This document shows positions 44,203 through 52,625 of a stretch of DNA of 64,000 nucleotides, piece after piece; within the stretch, counting starts at the first letter, position 1, and each line of letters begins with the position of its first letter. Where the stretch lies: contig JAJYUB010000004.1 of the NCBI GenBank assembly GCA_021792795.1, positions 57,738-121,737 on the forward strand, read 5' to 3'. A program made the translations under genes and the position numbers. The notes under the pieces were generated by a model that was given only the letters and a program-made list of their open reading frames with translations, made no database searches and was not told the origin of the DNA. Origin of the DNA: Acidobacteriota bacterium (lineage in GTDB: Bacteria > Acidobacteriota > Terriglobia > Terriglobales > Acidobacteriaceae).

Positions 44203-46551
44203 TTAGTCTGCCGCCACCATGCTCTTCTTCGCCTGGAACGTTTCCACTTCATTCAGTTTCTCGCTGTAATGGCCCAGAGTTCCGGAGGTAAACAGCGTGT
44301 CCGCGGAAGGCATCGCTCCGTCCGGCCGATTCGCAAACCGCGAGATTTCCATGACTCCGCTGCCGTCCGCGTCGACGTGTTGGCTTGTACCGGCCAACAA
44401 CTCCATTCGATCAAAGTTGTAGCCGGGAACCAGACGCTGAATTTCATCGAGGACTGCATTCGGGTCGAACGGACTCAATTTCGGTTCGAGATTGTGCGCG
44501 GCCAGCCAGATTCCATGACGGTCTGCCTCGCCCGACTGCACTCCGCGGGACTGCCCCATGTCTGCGCGGACGCCTTTGCCGAAGGGGACCAGCGCGTGTA
44601 CGTCTTCTCCCATGGTGTCGGCAATGCGGACGATCAATTCCAGGTCGGAGCGAACCCCTGCGCGGTCGGCTGCTTTTTTCACCAGTTGCAAATCGCCGAA
44701 CGTATTGGTGACAGTGCCGGATTTCTCATAGAGGTTCGAAGTCGGCAGCACTACGTCCGCCAGCTTCGCCGTCGCCGTCATAAACATGTCCTGCACCACG
44801 ACGAATGTATTGCGCAACGCGTCCGCGTCAACACCAAGCCGTTCCGCTGGATCGTCGCCTACAACATAGAGGACCGCAAGCTCGTTGCGTGCGGCGGCTT
44901 CAAACATCTGCGCAACATCGAGTCCTGCTTGTTGCGACATGCGACCGCCATATTCTGCGCGCAGGCCACCCTCTTGTTCGATGGGCACGTAGCCTGGGAG
45001 CAAATCGGGATAGAGTCCCATGTCGGCTGCGCCGCGCGAGTTCACATAATCGCCCAGGCAGGCAAACTTGGTATCGGGAAGGGACAGCCCGAACTCCGCC
45101 AGCGCGTCGATCGCGGAGCCGCGTAGTTCCGAGCCGAAAACAATCAGCAGGCTTGGCTCGTTGCGGAGAGCGTCTCGGAGCGCTTTCGCATCTTCGCCGA
45201 AGACGCTGTTTTCTTCTCCGCCAAGGAAGCGCGCAAACGCCGCATATCCATCCGCGGGGATTTGAATGGACGATTTCGCCTGGCGCTGCAATTTAATGTC
45301 GCGATGGTTCGCCAAATAGATGCGCGCGCTGTTATGCCGAACATTGGTGCGCAGATTCCACGCCAACAGCGGATGTTGCTCCGTCGGGTCGTTCCCGAGA
45401 ACAAAGATCGCCGGTGCGGAGCCCGCATCGGCGATACTCGCCATGCGATGCTTCTTACCGGCAAGAGCGCGCGTGAGAGCGACATAGTCCGTTGTCCTAT
45501 GATGGTCGATGTTATTGGTGCCGAAAGCGCTGCGCGCGACCTTCTGCAGCAGATAGGCTTCTTCATTGGTATTGCGCGTTGAGCCAATGACGCCAATGCT
45601 GGCCCCGCCTCGATCGTCGCGGGCCACGCGAAATTTCTGCGCAACGATCTTGATTGCATCTTCCCATGTGACCGGAGCAAATTCGCCGTTCGGTTGGCGA
45701 ACCAGCGGTTGCGTCAGTCGCTCCTCGTTGTTCGCGAAGTCGAATGCGTAACGGCCCTTCACGCAGAGGAATTCGCCGTTCAAGCCGCTCTTATCGCGAT
45801 TGTCGCCGCGCACAATCTGCATGCCGTCGTCACTGCGGCGCACGCCCAACGTCGTCTTGCAGCCGTCGCCGCAATGGGTGCAGATAGTGCCGACATGCGT
45901 CATTTCCCAGGGCCTGGTTTTGTAGCGATAGGTGTCCGAAGTGAGAGCGCCGACGGGGCAGATGTCGATGCACATGCCGCACTGTTCGCAGTCCAATTGC
46001 GTCTGGTCATTCGGCGCAATCACAGAGCCGGAATTGCGCTGCTGAATGCCCAGCGCGGCGACATCCATGCCTTCGTTGCAGACTCGGACGCAGCGATAGC
46101 AGAGGATGCAGCGCGGACGGTCGAAAAAAACGACCGGGGACCACTGCTGCTCCTCGCGATGGTTCTTGATTTCGACGAACTGCGAGCCGCCCGCCCCGTA
46201 CTTGAAGGTCATGTCCTGCAGTTCGCACTCGCCGCCGGCATCGCAGACCGGGCAGTCGAGCGGATGGTTGGCCAGCACCAGCTCCAGCATGGCCTTGCGC
46301 GCCTGATGGATCTCGTCCGTATCGGTGGCAACGATCATGCCTTCGGTCACCTGGGTCGTACAGGCAGTCTGCAACTTGGGCATTTTTTCAATGCGCACCA
46401 GGCACATGCGGCACGCCGCCTGCAACGACAGGCCGGGGTAATAACAGAAGGCCGGGATTTCAATTCCGACCTTGCGGCAGGCCTCCAGCAGCAGCGTGCC
46501 CGCAGGGGCCGTGATTGTCTTGCCGTCGACCGTGAGTGTTACATCAGCCAT
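44203..46551 (-). CDS. nuoG: NADH-quinone oxidoreductase subunit G
   Basis: The 782-residue peripheral subunit carries the iron-sulfur wire: a [2Fe-2S] site (CYYPGLSLQAACRMC and a later Cys), the His-Cys3 site HPLDCPVCDAGGEC, two CxxCxxC sites (CILCYRCVRVC and CEQCGMCIDICP) and the extra N7-type site CTHCGDGCKTTLG before a molybdopterin-oxidoreductase-like domain without known cofactor. It follows hicB by 30 bases with AGGAAAG upstream of the ATG. Confidence 0.96.
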   Translation of the reverse strand: MADVTLTVDGKTITAPAGTLLLEACRKVGIEIPAFCYYPGLSLQAACRMCLVRIEKMPKLQTACTTQVTEGMIVATDTDEIHQARKAMLELVLANHPLDCPVCDAGGECELQDMTFKYGAGGSQFVEIKNHREEQQWSPVVFFDRPRCILCYRCVRVCNEGMDVAALGIQQRNSGSVIAPNDQTQLDCEQCGMCIDICPVGALTSDTYRYKTRPWEMTHVGTICTHCGDGCKTTLGVRRSDDGMQIVRGDNRDKSGLNGEFLCVKGRYAFDFANNEERLTQPLVRQPNGEFAPVTWEDAIKIVAQKFRVARDDRGGASIGVIGSTRNTNEEAYLLQKVARSAFGTNNIDHHRTTDYVALTRALAGKKHRMASIADAGSAPAIFVLGNDPTEQHPLLAWNLRTNVRHNSARIYLANHRDIKLQRQAKSSIQIPADGYAAFARFLGGEENSVFGEDAKALRDALRNEPSLLIVFGSELRGSAIDALAEFGLSLPDTKFACLGDYVNSRGAADMGLYPDLLPGYVPIEQEGGLRAEYGGRMSQQAGLDVAQMFEAAARNELAVLYVVGDDPAERLGVDADALRNTFVVVQDMFMTATAKLADVVLPTSNLYEKSGTVTNTFGDLQLVKKAADRAGVRSDLELIVRIADTMGEDVHALVPFGKGVRADMGQSRGVQSGEADRHGIWLAAHNLEPKLSPFDPNAVLDEIQRLVPGYNFDRMELLAGTSQHVDADGSGVMEISRFANRPDGAMPSADTLFTSGTLGHYSEKLNEVETFQAKKSMVAAD

Positions 46552-46581
46552 ACTTTTGAACTTTCCTGGATGTCGTAACTT

Positions 46582-46800
46582 TCAGGCGGAGAAAGGAATT
46601 TCAACCATTTCCGCTGTAGATGTCGGTTCGGGAACGATTTCGCCGTGCTCCCGCATGACCTGAATGTGCGCCTCGATACCTTCGCGAATCAGCTTTTTGG
46701 TATCGTCAAGCGTCTTGCCGACGACGCCCAGCCCCGGAAGATCGGGCACGTAGGCGCCGTAGCCCGTGGCCGACTTCTCGTAGATTACCGTGTATCTCAT
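46582..46800 (-). CDS. hicB: HicB-like antitoxin
   Basis: The 72-residue protein has the partial RNase H-like HicB fold: MRYTVIYEKSATGYGAYVPD, LPGLGVVGKTLDDTKKLI and a helix with IEAHIQVMREHGE. It lacks a C-terminal DNA-binding domain, so autoregulation through DNA binding is not expected. ATG 46800 is preceded by GGAGG, which lies in the last codons of hicA. It should neutralise HicA. The pair sits inside the nuo operon between nuoF and nuoG. Confidence 0.85.
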   Translation of the reverse strand: MRYTVIYEKSATGYGAYVPDLPGLGVVGKTLDDTKKLIREGIEAHIQVMREHGEIVPEPTSTAEMVEIPFSA

Positions 46801-46802
46801 TT

Positions 46803-46997
46803 CTACCTCCATTGCTTCAGACCGGCCTGTTTCAGCATGCTGTTCAGTGTTCCTCTGGGTATATCGTCGTTACCTTGACCCGCCACAGTTACAGTTCCAG
46901 GTTTCGCTGGATGGTGATAGTGTTTGTGGCTGCCGGTCGTTCTCACATGCTTCCAGCCATCCTTTTCGATCATACGAATAAATTCCCGGTAGTTCAC
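46803..46997 (-). CDS. hicA: HicA-like mRNA interferase toxin
   Basis: The 64-residue protein has the dsRBD-like HicA fold: NYREFIRMIEKDGWKHVRTT, then GSHKHYHHP with the catalytic histidine region, and DDIPRGTLNSMLKQAG. HicA toxins cleave mRNA. Its GTG start overlaps the nuoF stop as GTGA, so it is translated by ribosomes finishing nuoF. Toxin-first order and the adjacent hicB are normal for the family; the location within a respiratory operon is not. Confidence 0.85.
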   Translation of the reverse strand: MNYREFIRMIEKDGWKHVRTTGSHKHYHHPAKPGTVTVAGQGNDDIPRGTLNSMLKQAGLKQWR

Positions 46998-48301
46998 GCA
47001 AGGGTCAGTTCTTGTTGCTTCGCATATGGGCAGGGTTTGCCGTTCAAGTGATCTTCAAATTCCTGTCGAAACTTCTTGACGAAAGCGATGGTCGGCATTG
47101 CCGCCGCATCGCCCAACGGGCAAAAGGTCCGGCCCAGCATGTTTTCCGCCAAGTATTGGATGTGGTCGATGTCTTTGGCTTCGCCGCCGCCGGCGTGAAA
47201 ACGCGTCAGCGTCTTCTTCAACCAGTCCGTGCCTTCGCGGCAGGGAATGCACCAGCCGCAGCTTTCATGCTGGTAAAACTGAATGGTGCGCAGCGCAAAC
47301 TCCACCATGCAGACGGTCTCATCCAGCACCACCACGCCGCCGGAACCCAACATGCTGCCCGCTTTGCCCACCTGATCGAAATCCATGCCAATGTCGATTT
47401 CGCTCGGCAACAAGACCGGCGTCGACGAGCCGCCGGGCACGACGGCCTTCAACTGGCGGCCGCCGCGAACCCCGCCGGCGACCTCGTAGATCATCTTCTT
47501 CAGGTTGTAGCCCATCGGCAGTTCGTACACGCCGGGGCGCTCGGCATGGCCGCTGATGCAGAACAGCCGAGTGCCGCCGTTGCGATTCGACCCGATTTTG
47601 GCATACGCTTCCCCACCCATATTCAGGATGTGCGACACCGATGCAATCGTCTCCGCATTGTTGATCACCGTCGGTCCGCCGTACAGTCCAACCACGGCAG
47701 GAAAAGGCGGCCGGATGCGCGGAATGCCGCGCTTGCCTTCCAGCGACTCCATCAGCGCGGACTCCTCGCCGACTTCATACGCGCCCGCGCCGGTCTGCGA
47801 AATGATCTCAAAGTCGAAGTTAGAGCCAAAGATCCCTTTGCCCAGAAAGCCCTTGGCATAGGCGTCGGCAATCGCCTTTTCCATGATGGTAAGCAGGTAT
47901 CGATACTCGCCACGCAGATAGATGAAACCTGTCTTCGCGCCCACAGCGAGACCGGCAACGATGCAGCCTTCAATCACCGCATGAGGATCGTGCAAAAAGA
48001 TCAGGTGGTCCTTGCAAGTGCCGGGCTCGCTTTCATCGCCGTTCACCAGAACGTACTTCGGCTTCTCCGACTGTTTGGGAACAAACGACCACTTCATTCC
48101 TGTCGGAAAGCCCGCGCCGCCGCGGCCGCGCAGGTTGGAAGCTTTCATCTCGGCGATGATCCACTCCGGCCCCTTCTCGATGGCCTGGCGAACGGCCTTA
48201 TATCCGTCCAGTTCGATATAGCGGTCAATATTGGTTGCACCCCGACCAAATCGGCGGCTGACGACCTTCACTTCATCGGGATGGGAAACGAGTCTGGGCA
48301 T
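46994..48301 (-). CDS. nuoF: NADH-quinone oxidoreductase subunit F
   Basis: The 435-residue flavoprotein binds NADH and FMN and a [4Fe-4S] cluster. Motifs are LRGRGGAGFPTGMKWSFVPK, YVLVNGDESEPGTCKD, GAGAYEVGEESALMESLEGK, and the cluster cysteines in HESCGWCIPCREGT plus a later RTFCPLGD. It starts two bases after nuoE and ends overlapping hicA. Confidence 0.96.
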   Translation of the reverse strand: MPRLVSHPDEVKVVSRRFGRGATNIDRYIELDGYKAVRQAIEKGPEWIIAEMKASNLRGRGGAGFPTGMKWSFVPKQSEKPKYVLVNGDESEPGTCKDHLIFLHDPHAVIEGCIVAGLAVGAKTGFIYLRGEYRYLLTIMEKAIADAYAKGFLGKGIFGSNFDFEIISQTGAGAYEVGEESALMESLEGKRGIPRIRPPFPAVVGLYGGPTVINNAETIASVSHILNMGGEAYAKIGSNRNGGTRLFCISGHAERPGVYELPMGYNLKKMIYEVAGGVRGGRQLKAVVPGGSSTPVLLPSEIDIGMDFDQVGKAGSMLGSGGVVVLDETVCMVEFALRTIQFYQHESCGWCIPCREGTDWLKKTLTRFHAGGGEAKDIDHIQYLAENMLGRTFCPLGDAAAMPTIAFVKKFRQEFEDHLNGKPCPYAKQQELTLA

Positions 48302-48303
48302 TT

Positions 48304-48828
48304 TTATTGACTGGCCTTGCTTCTATATTCATCCAGCAGCGCGTCCATGGATTCGGGCGTCAGTTCCTCGTGAAAGTCGTAGTTCACCTGGACCGCTGGC
48401 GCCCAGCTACAGGCCCCGATACATTCGACTTCTTCCAGGGAAAAAAGTCCGTCCGGCGTGGTCTCTTTGTGGCCAATGCCGAGACGGTCTTTGCAATGTG
48501 CAAGGATTTCCTGGCCGCCGCGCAACATGCAACTGATGTTGGTGCAGACCTGCACGTTGTACTTTCCAACCGGCTTGGTGCGCAGCATGGAGTAATACGT
48601 GAGGACGTTGCGAACGTCCAATACCGTGATGTCGAGCCTCTGGCCAATCTCAGCAATGGCCGCGTCGGACACGTATCCAATCTCGTCCTGCGCATAGAGC
48701 AACATGGGAATCAGCGCGGAGCGCCGTCGTGGATACAACGTCACGAGTTTGTCAAATCGAGCGGCAAGTTCCGGAGAAAAAATCGTGCTGCCGGGTTTTG
48801 GATTTTCGGCGATGCTTGTCAGACTCAT
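48304..48828 (-). CDS. nuoE: NADH-quinone oxidoreductase subunit E
   Basis: The 174-residue thioredoxin-like subunit holds a [2Fe-2S] cluster with four cysteines: VCTNISCMLRGG has a Cys pair five residues apart and ECIGACSWAPAVQV has the second pair. Its ATG overlaps the stop of the small upstream gene (ATGA). Confidence 0.95.
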   Translation of the reverse strand: MSLTSIAENPKPGSTIFSPELAARFDKLVTLYPRRRSALIPMLLYAQDEIGYVSDAAIAEIGQRLDITVLDVRNVLTYYSMLRTKPVGKYNVQVCTNISCMLRGGQEILAHCKDRLGIGHKETTPDGLFSLEEVECIGACSWAPAVQVNYDFHEELTPESMDALLDEYRSKASQ

Positions 48829-49202
48829 GCTTGTACCTTGCGCAGCAAATACTCGACAGCCGCTTCCACTTCCAGCGAATCATCCACGCCTTCCAAGCAG
48901 ACCAGGCCGTCTTCGGTAAAGGAAAATGTTGCGTATTCGTCGCCCATTTCGCCGTTTTCCGGGCGAAACTCAATGGCGCCGACGCCAGATGCGTTCGGCC
49001 CGACAAGACTTAGCTTGCCGATGGGACCCAGCACGTCCAGCCGGTCATTGGAGCTGGAATGGAGGCGCAGCGAATGGCCGGGCGCGGTGATCGAATGCAT
49101 GGCCACGTGTGAACGCAGCAGGGAAGCGAACGAGATCCACAATTCCGCCGTCAGATGGGGAGAGGCGGGCGATTCCACAGAAACCTCGGCAGTGGCACTC
49201 AT
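48825..49202 (-). CDS. Unknown small protein inside the nuo operon (NuoX)
   Basis: The 125-residue acidic protein (for example ELWISFASLLRSHVAMHSIT, GKLSLVGPNASGVGAIEFRP, EDGLVCLEGVDDSLEVEAAV) has no membrane helix, cysteine cluster or motif I recognise; it looks like a compact mixed alpha-beta cytoplasmic protein. Its start overlaps the nuoD stop and its stop overlaps the nuoE start, both ATGA, so it is made in step with the peripheral arm subunits and may be an accessory or assembly factor. That role is inference from position only. Confidence 0.75.
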   Translation of the reverse strand: MSATAEVSVESPASPHLTAELWISFASLLRSHVAMHSITAPGHSLRLHSSSNDRLDVLGPIGKLSLVGPNASGVGAIEFRPENGEMGDEYATFSFTEDGLVCLEGVDDSLEVEAAVEYLLRKVQA

Positions 49203-50407
49203 CGGTCAATCTCCCCAAGGACGATGTCGATGGAGCCGACTGCGGCGACTACGTCGGCGATGAGTCGGCCCACGCACATTTTCTCGATGGCCTGCAGGGT
49301 GGCGAAGGTTGGGTTGCGCATGTGGACGCGATACGGTTTCGCGGTGCCGTCGCTGACGACGTAATAGCCCATTTCGCCGCGCGAGGATTCAATGGCCTGA
49401 TAGACCTCGCCTGCGGGAACGCCAAATCCCTCAGTGACAATCTTGAAGTGATGGATCAAGGCCTCCATTTGTGTCTTCATCGCTTCCCGGTCCGGCAGGA
49501 CAATTTTGGGCGCGTCGGCCTTGATCGGACCTTGCGGCAGTCCGTCGAGCGCCTGGGTCGCAATCTTGACTGACTCGCGCATTTCCTGCACGCGCAGAAC
49601 GTAGCGGGCCCACACGTCGCAATCGGTCGATACCGGCACCTTGAACTGAAACTTCTCGTAGCCGGAATACGGCATGTCGCGCCGCAAGTCCCAATCGACG
49701 CCGCTGGCGCGCAGCGGCGGCCCGGTCACGCCGAGCGAAATGGCGTCCTCGCGGCTCAGCAGACCCACTCCCTTGGTGCGATTGATGAAAATTCGATTTC
49801 CGGTGAGCAGGTCCTCGTACTCGTCGATTTTTTCCGGAAGCGTTTTCAGGAAGGCGCGTGTCCGGTCGTAAAAATCCAGCGGCGGTTCCAGCGCCACACC
49901 GCCAATGCGGAAATACGAGGTCATCATGCGCTGCCCCGCAAGGTCGTCGAACAGGCGCAAAATCTGCTCGCGTTCGCGGAAGCAATACAGGAACACGGTC
50001 AGCGCGCCAATGTCCATGGCGTGCGTGCCCAGCCAGACAAGATGGGAATTCAGCCGTGTCAGCTCGCTCAACAGAACACGCAGCCATTGAGCGCGCTCCG
50101 GAATTTCCAGTTGCAGCAGCTTCTCCACCGCCAGGCAGTAACAGAGATTGTTATGCATGGGGCTGATGTAATCGATGCGATCGGTCAGCGGCACCACCTG
50201 CTGGTAGAACTTCGCCTCGCAGGTTTTCTCGATCCCGGTATGCAGAAAACCGATGTCCGGAGCGACGCGGACCACCACTTCGCCGTCAATTTCCAGCACC
50301 AGACGCAGGACCCCGTGCGTGGACGGGTGCTGCGGCCCCATATTCAAAATCATGGTGCGATCTTCGCTGGAGTCGACGACAGTGGGAGCGGTCAGCAGGT
50401 TTCCCAT
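49199..50407 (-). CDS. nuoD: NADH-quinone oxidoreductase subunit D
   Basis: The 402-residue subunit lines the quinone site and descends from [NiFe] hydrogenase large subunits. It shows LNMGPQHPSTHGVLRLVLEI, the IGFLHTGIEK segment, DYISPMHNNLCYCLAVEKLL and the final SIDIVLGEIDR. ATG 50407 overlaps the nuoC TAA by one base; a longer open frame inside nuoC is not used. Confidence 0.96.
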   Translation of the reverse strand: MGNLLTAPTVVDSSEDRTMILNMGPQHPSTHGVLRLVLEIDGEVVVRVAPDIGFLHTGIEKTCEAKFYQQVVPLTDRIDYISPMHNNLCYCLAVEKLLQLEIPERAQWLRVLLSELTRLNSHLVWLGTHAMDIGALTVFLYCFREREQILRLFDDLAGQRMMTSYFRIGGVALEPPLDFYDRTRAFLKTLPEKIDEYEDLLTGNRIFINRTKGVGLLSREDAISLGVTGPPLRASGVDWDLRRDMPYSGYEKFQFKVPVSTDCDVWARYVLRVQEMRESVKIATQALDGLPQGPIKADAPKIVLPDREAMKTQMEALIHHFKIVTEGFGVPAGEVYQAIESSRGEMGYYVVSDGTAKPYRVHMRNPTFATLQAIEKMCVGRLIADVVAAVGSIDIVLGEIDR

Positions 50408-50910
50408 TAGCGATAGCCCTCCACCGGAAAATCTTTGCGCAGCGGATTGCCTCGATAGTCTTCCGGCATCAGCAGGCGGCGCAGGTTTGGATGGCCACCG
50501 AAGCGGACACCGAACAGATCGAAGACCTCGCGCTCGTAAAAATTCGCGGCAGGCCACACGCCTGTAATGCTGTCGACAGCAGGGTCGCCTTCTTCCACAA
50601 AAACGGCAAACCGGATGCGCTGCTTCAGCGGGTGCGAAAGAATGTGATAGGAAATCTGGAAGCGGGGTCGGTTTGGATACCAGTCGACGCAGGTGACATC
50701 GGCGAGAAAGTTGTACCCGGCAGCCTGCACCGTCCGGCAGGCGGCAATGATGCGTTCGCGGGCCAGGGTGAGGGTCAACTCTCCGCGGTCGAATTTTGCA
50801 TTCTGGATGGCATCGGGCAAATGTTGTGTCAGGGCTGCGATGGCCCGATGGTCGGCGTGGGCCGCGAGGACAGCATCCTTGTTTTCGCCGGTGTCAGTCA
50901 CCAATCCCAT
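50407..50910 (-). CDS. nuoC: NADH-quinone oxidoreductase subunit C
   Basis: The 167-residue 30-kDa-type subunit has DVTCVDWYPNRPRFQISYHI and the family signature FYEREVFDLFGVRFGGHPNL followed by RRLLMPEDYRGNPLRKDFPV. It bridges NuoD to the hydrophilic arm. It starts three bases after nuoA: nuoB, normally between the two, is missing. A separate protein fused to NuoD is not seen. Confidence 0.95.
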   Translation of the reverse strand: MGLVTDTGENKDAVLAAHADHRAIAALTQHLPDAIQNAKFDRGELTLTLARERIIAACRTVQAAGYNFLADVTCVDWYPNRPRFQISYHILSHPLKQRIRFAVFVEEGDPAVDSITGVWPAANFYEREVFDLFGVRFGGHPNLRRLLMPEDYRGNPLRKDFPVEGYR

Positions 50911-50913
50911 GCC

Positions 50914-51321
50914 TTAGAGGTCTGCCTGGTCTTTGGACCATTCGAGAATGCCCTTTTTCCAGATGTAGAAGTAGCCCACCAGGACAAAGCCGATGTACAC
51001 CAGCATCTCCCAAAAGCCGAAGAAACGGGAGCCGGTAATGCCCGGCAGCTTGCGATAGATGACGGCCCAAGGAAACATGAAGACAGCTTCCACATCGAAC
51101 AGGATAAAGAGCATGGCCACCATATAAAAGCGAACGGAAAAACGTCCGCGTGCATCTCCCTGCGGCACCATGCCGCACTCATACGTCGACAGCTTTACCT
51201 TTCCCGGCCGGTGGCGTCCGATCAGCCAGGAAGCCAGAACGATGAAGCTGGACAGGCCGACCGCAGCCAGGATCTGGAGCAGCAGCGGCACGTAATTCCA
51301 GAAGTAATTGGGAGTTTGCAT
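50914..51321 (-). CDS. nuoA: NADH-quinone oxidoreductase subunit A
   Basis: The 135-residue, three-helix subunit has the conserved loop STYECGMVPQGDARGRFSVR and the second helix FYMVAMLFILFDVEAVFMFP with the acidic DVE. ATG 51321 gives a family-like N-terminus (MQTPNYFWNY) but has no ribosome site; ATG 51348 or TTG 51345, right after GGAGAA and 20 bases from the predicted transcription start, are good alternatives adding eight to nine residues. It is the first gene of the operon. Confidence 0.93.
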   Translation of the reverse strand: MQTPNYFWNYVPLLLQILAAVGLSSFIVLASWLIGRHRPGKVKLSTYECGMVPQGDARGRFSVRFYMVAMLFILFDVEAVFMFPWAVIYRKLPGITGSRFFGFWEMLVYIGFVLVGYFYIWKKGILEWSKDQADL

Positions 51322-51372
51322 GAGGGACACTGTCCAAGCGCACAACATTTCTCCGTCGCCGCCTATAGCTCG

Positions 51373-51401
51373 ACTTTAAGGTTGAATTGCAGCACTGTCA
51401 A
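51373..51401 (-). promoter_or_regulatory. Predicted sigma-70 promoter of the nuo operon
   Basis: On the minus strand TTGACA (51401-51396) is followed after 17 bases by TAAAGT (51378-51373). Spacing is optimal and the -35 box is perfect. The expected transcription start near 51366 lies just upstream of nuoA. Confidence 0.55.
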
Positions 51402-51464
51402 GCCGTCGCAGGCTCGCAGGACCATGGACTTTCGTGAAATGAATGTTGGATGCCGCTGGTCTGC

Positions 51465-51506
51465 GGCGCAAGCGAAGAGTCCGGGGGCGCAAGCGAAGAG
51501 TCCGGG
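51465..51506. repeat. Perfect tandem duplication of 21 bp
   Basis: GGCGCAAGCGAAGAGTCCGG plus one G occurs twice in a row at 51465-51485 and 51486-51506. It lies in the gap 51349-51715, which has no gene that I can support; a hairpin with stems CCCTCGC and GCGAGGG lies at 51526-51548. Confidence 0.85.
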
Positions 51507-51715
51507 CTGCAAAGACAGCCGCACTCCCTCGCTAGTTTAGCGCGAGGGCCATGCGATGCATCCAGGCGTCGCGGAGCCGGAAACACTTTGGTAACTACGC
51601 AGAGTTCCATTTCGGGGCGTTGTTCCGTTTTGACGCGAGCCAGGCGCTGCATGGCATTTCCCCTCTCTAAAGCGACTCTGGAAACGTCAGACTGAGTGGA
51701 AGAGAGGTTTTCCCC

Positions 51716-52246
51716 ATGGCGACCCACCCCAGTGTCGAAGCGAACCCGAAGGCCAACCGAAATTGCATCCCGGAGCCGGATCGTACGGCAAAAACGGCAA
51801 CCGCAGCGGGCCGCGACGAGGAACAGCTTTTTCAGTCCGTATCCAGCATGCGCGATCTCGCGCCCATCGCCTATATTCCCAGTGCGCTGGCAGGAAACCA
51901 GAAGGCCCATAACTTGCGCAGGATCCTGACTCGGGAACAGGGACGGGCCCTGGAACTGATCGGGCACGCCGTGGACTATCTGAACGATTGCTACCTGTAT
52001 GAGGGCGACGAGAACGAACCAATCAACATTGGCGGGCCTTCCACGCAGGCGGTGCAGATCCTGGTCGCAGCCCGCTCGAAGATTCTGCAGTCTGCGTCGG
52101 TCCGGGAGCCGAGGAGGCTGCGCATCTGGGACCGCCTGTTTCGTCGCAATTCCGAGCGTAAACTTGCCCTTGAGTCTCATCGGAAAGACGATCGGATCTC
52201 GCAATCGAAGCCCGTGGCCGTGCTACCCTTGTCCTCATCCAGGTGA
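51716..52246 (+). CDS. Hypothetical protein
   Basis: The 176-residue soluble, charged protein is not recognised. A central part, [20 protein letters not shown] and [16 protein letters not shown], looks alpha-helical and protein-like, and the ends are rich in Arg, Ser and Ala. There is no signal peptide or membrane helix. AGAGAGG precedes the ATG. It is divergent from nuo and is followed by thiS after 68 bases. Confidence 0.65.
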   Translation: MATHPSVEANPKANRNCIPEPDRTAKTATAAGRDEEQLFQSVSSMRDLAPIAYIPSALAGNQKAHNLRRILTREQGRALELIGHAVDYLNDCYLYEGDENEPINIGGPSTQAVQILVAARSKILQSASVREPRRLRIWDRLFRRNSERKLALESHRKDDRISQSKPVAVLPLSSSR

Positions 52247-52314
52247 TCGAACCCGGAAATGCAAGGCGCTGCCTGCCAAATGAAACTTTTCATCCAAATA
52301 GAGATCGCGCTCCA

Positions 52315-52533
52315 ATGAATCTCACGATCAATGGACGCGACCGTGAATTTCCGGAGTTGGACTCGGGCCCCAAGCTACTCCGTCTCATTGAACTTCTCCA
52401 ACTGAAGGCCGACCGCGTTGCTATCGAGCGCAACGGCGACATTGTTCCTCGTGCCAGTTGGGCCGGGGTTGTGCTTGCGAACGGCGACAAATTGGAAGTT
52501 GTCCAATTTGTCGGCGGCGGCCTCGAACTGTAG
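52315..52533 (+). CDS. thiS: Sulfur carrier protein ThiS
   Basis: The 72-residue ubiquitin-like protein carries sulfur for thiazole synthesis in thiamine biosynthesis. It begins [16 protein letters not shown] and has [20 protein letters not shown] and the terminal VGGG. Normally the chain ends at Gly-Gly; here three residues, LEL, follow, so the carrier would need trimming or may not be charged. No thiG or thiF is adjacent. ATG 52315 is the family-like start inside a longer frame. Confidence 0.82.
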   Translation: MNLTINGRDREFPELDSGPKLLRLIELLQLKADRVAIERNGDIVPRASWAGVVLANGDKLEVVQFVGGGLEL

Positions 52534-52625
52534 TGGCTGCTGTCAAACCCGCAAAAATGTTGACCCAGCCTCTCGCGCGGCGTATCGTCTCGTCAAGAAA
52601 AATTTCTTTGCGCACGGAGTTCGCC

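Noticed and set aside
51398..52204. 268-codon minus-strand frame upstream of nuoA
   Set aside because: It covers the predicted nuo promoter and the 21-bp repeats and is antisense to a better plus-strand gene; no start site or family resemblance.
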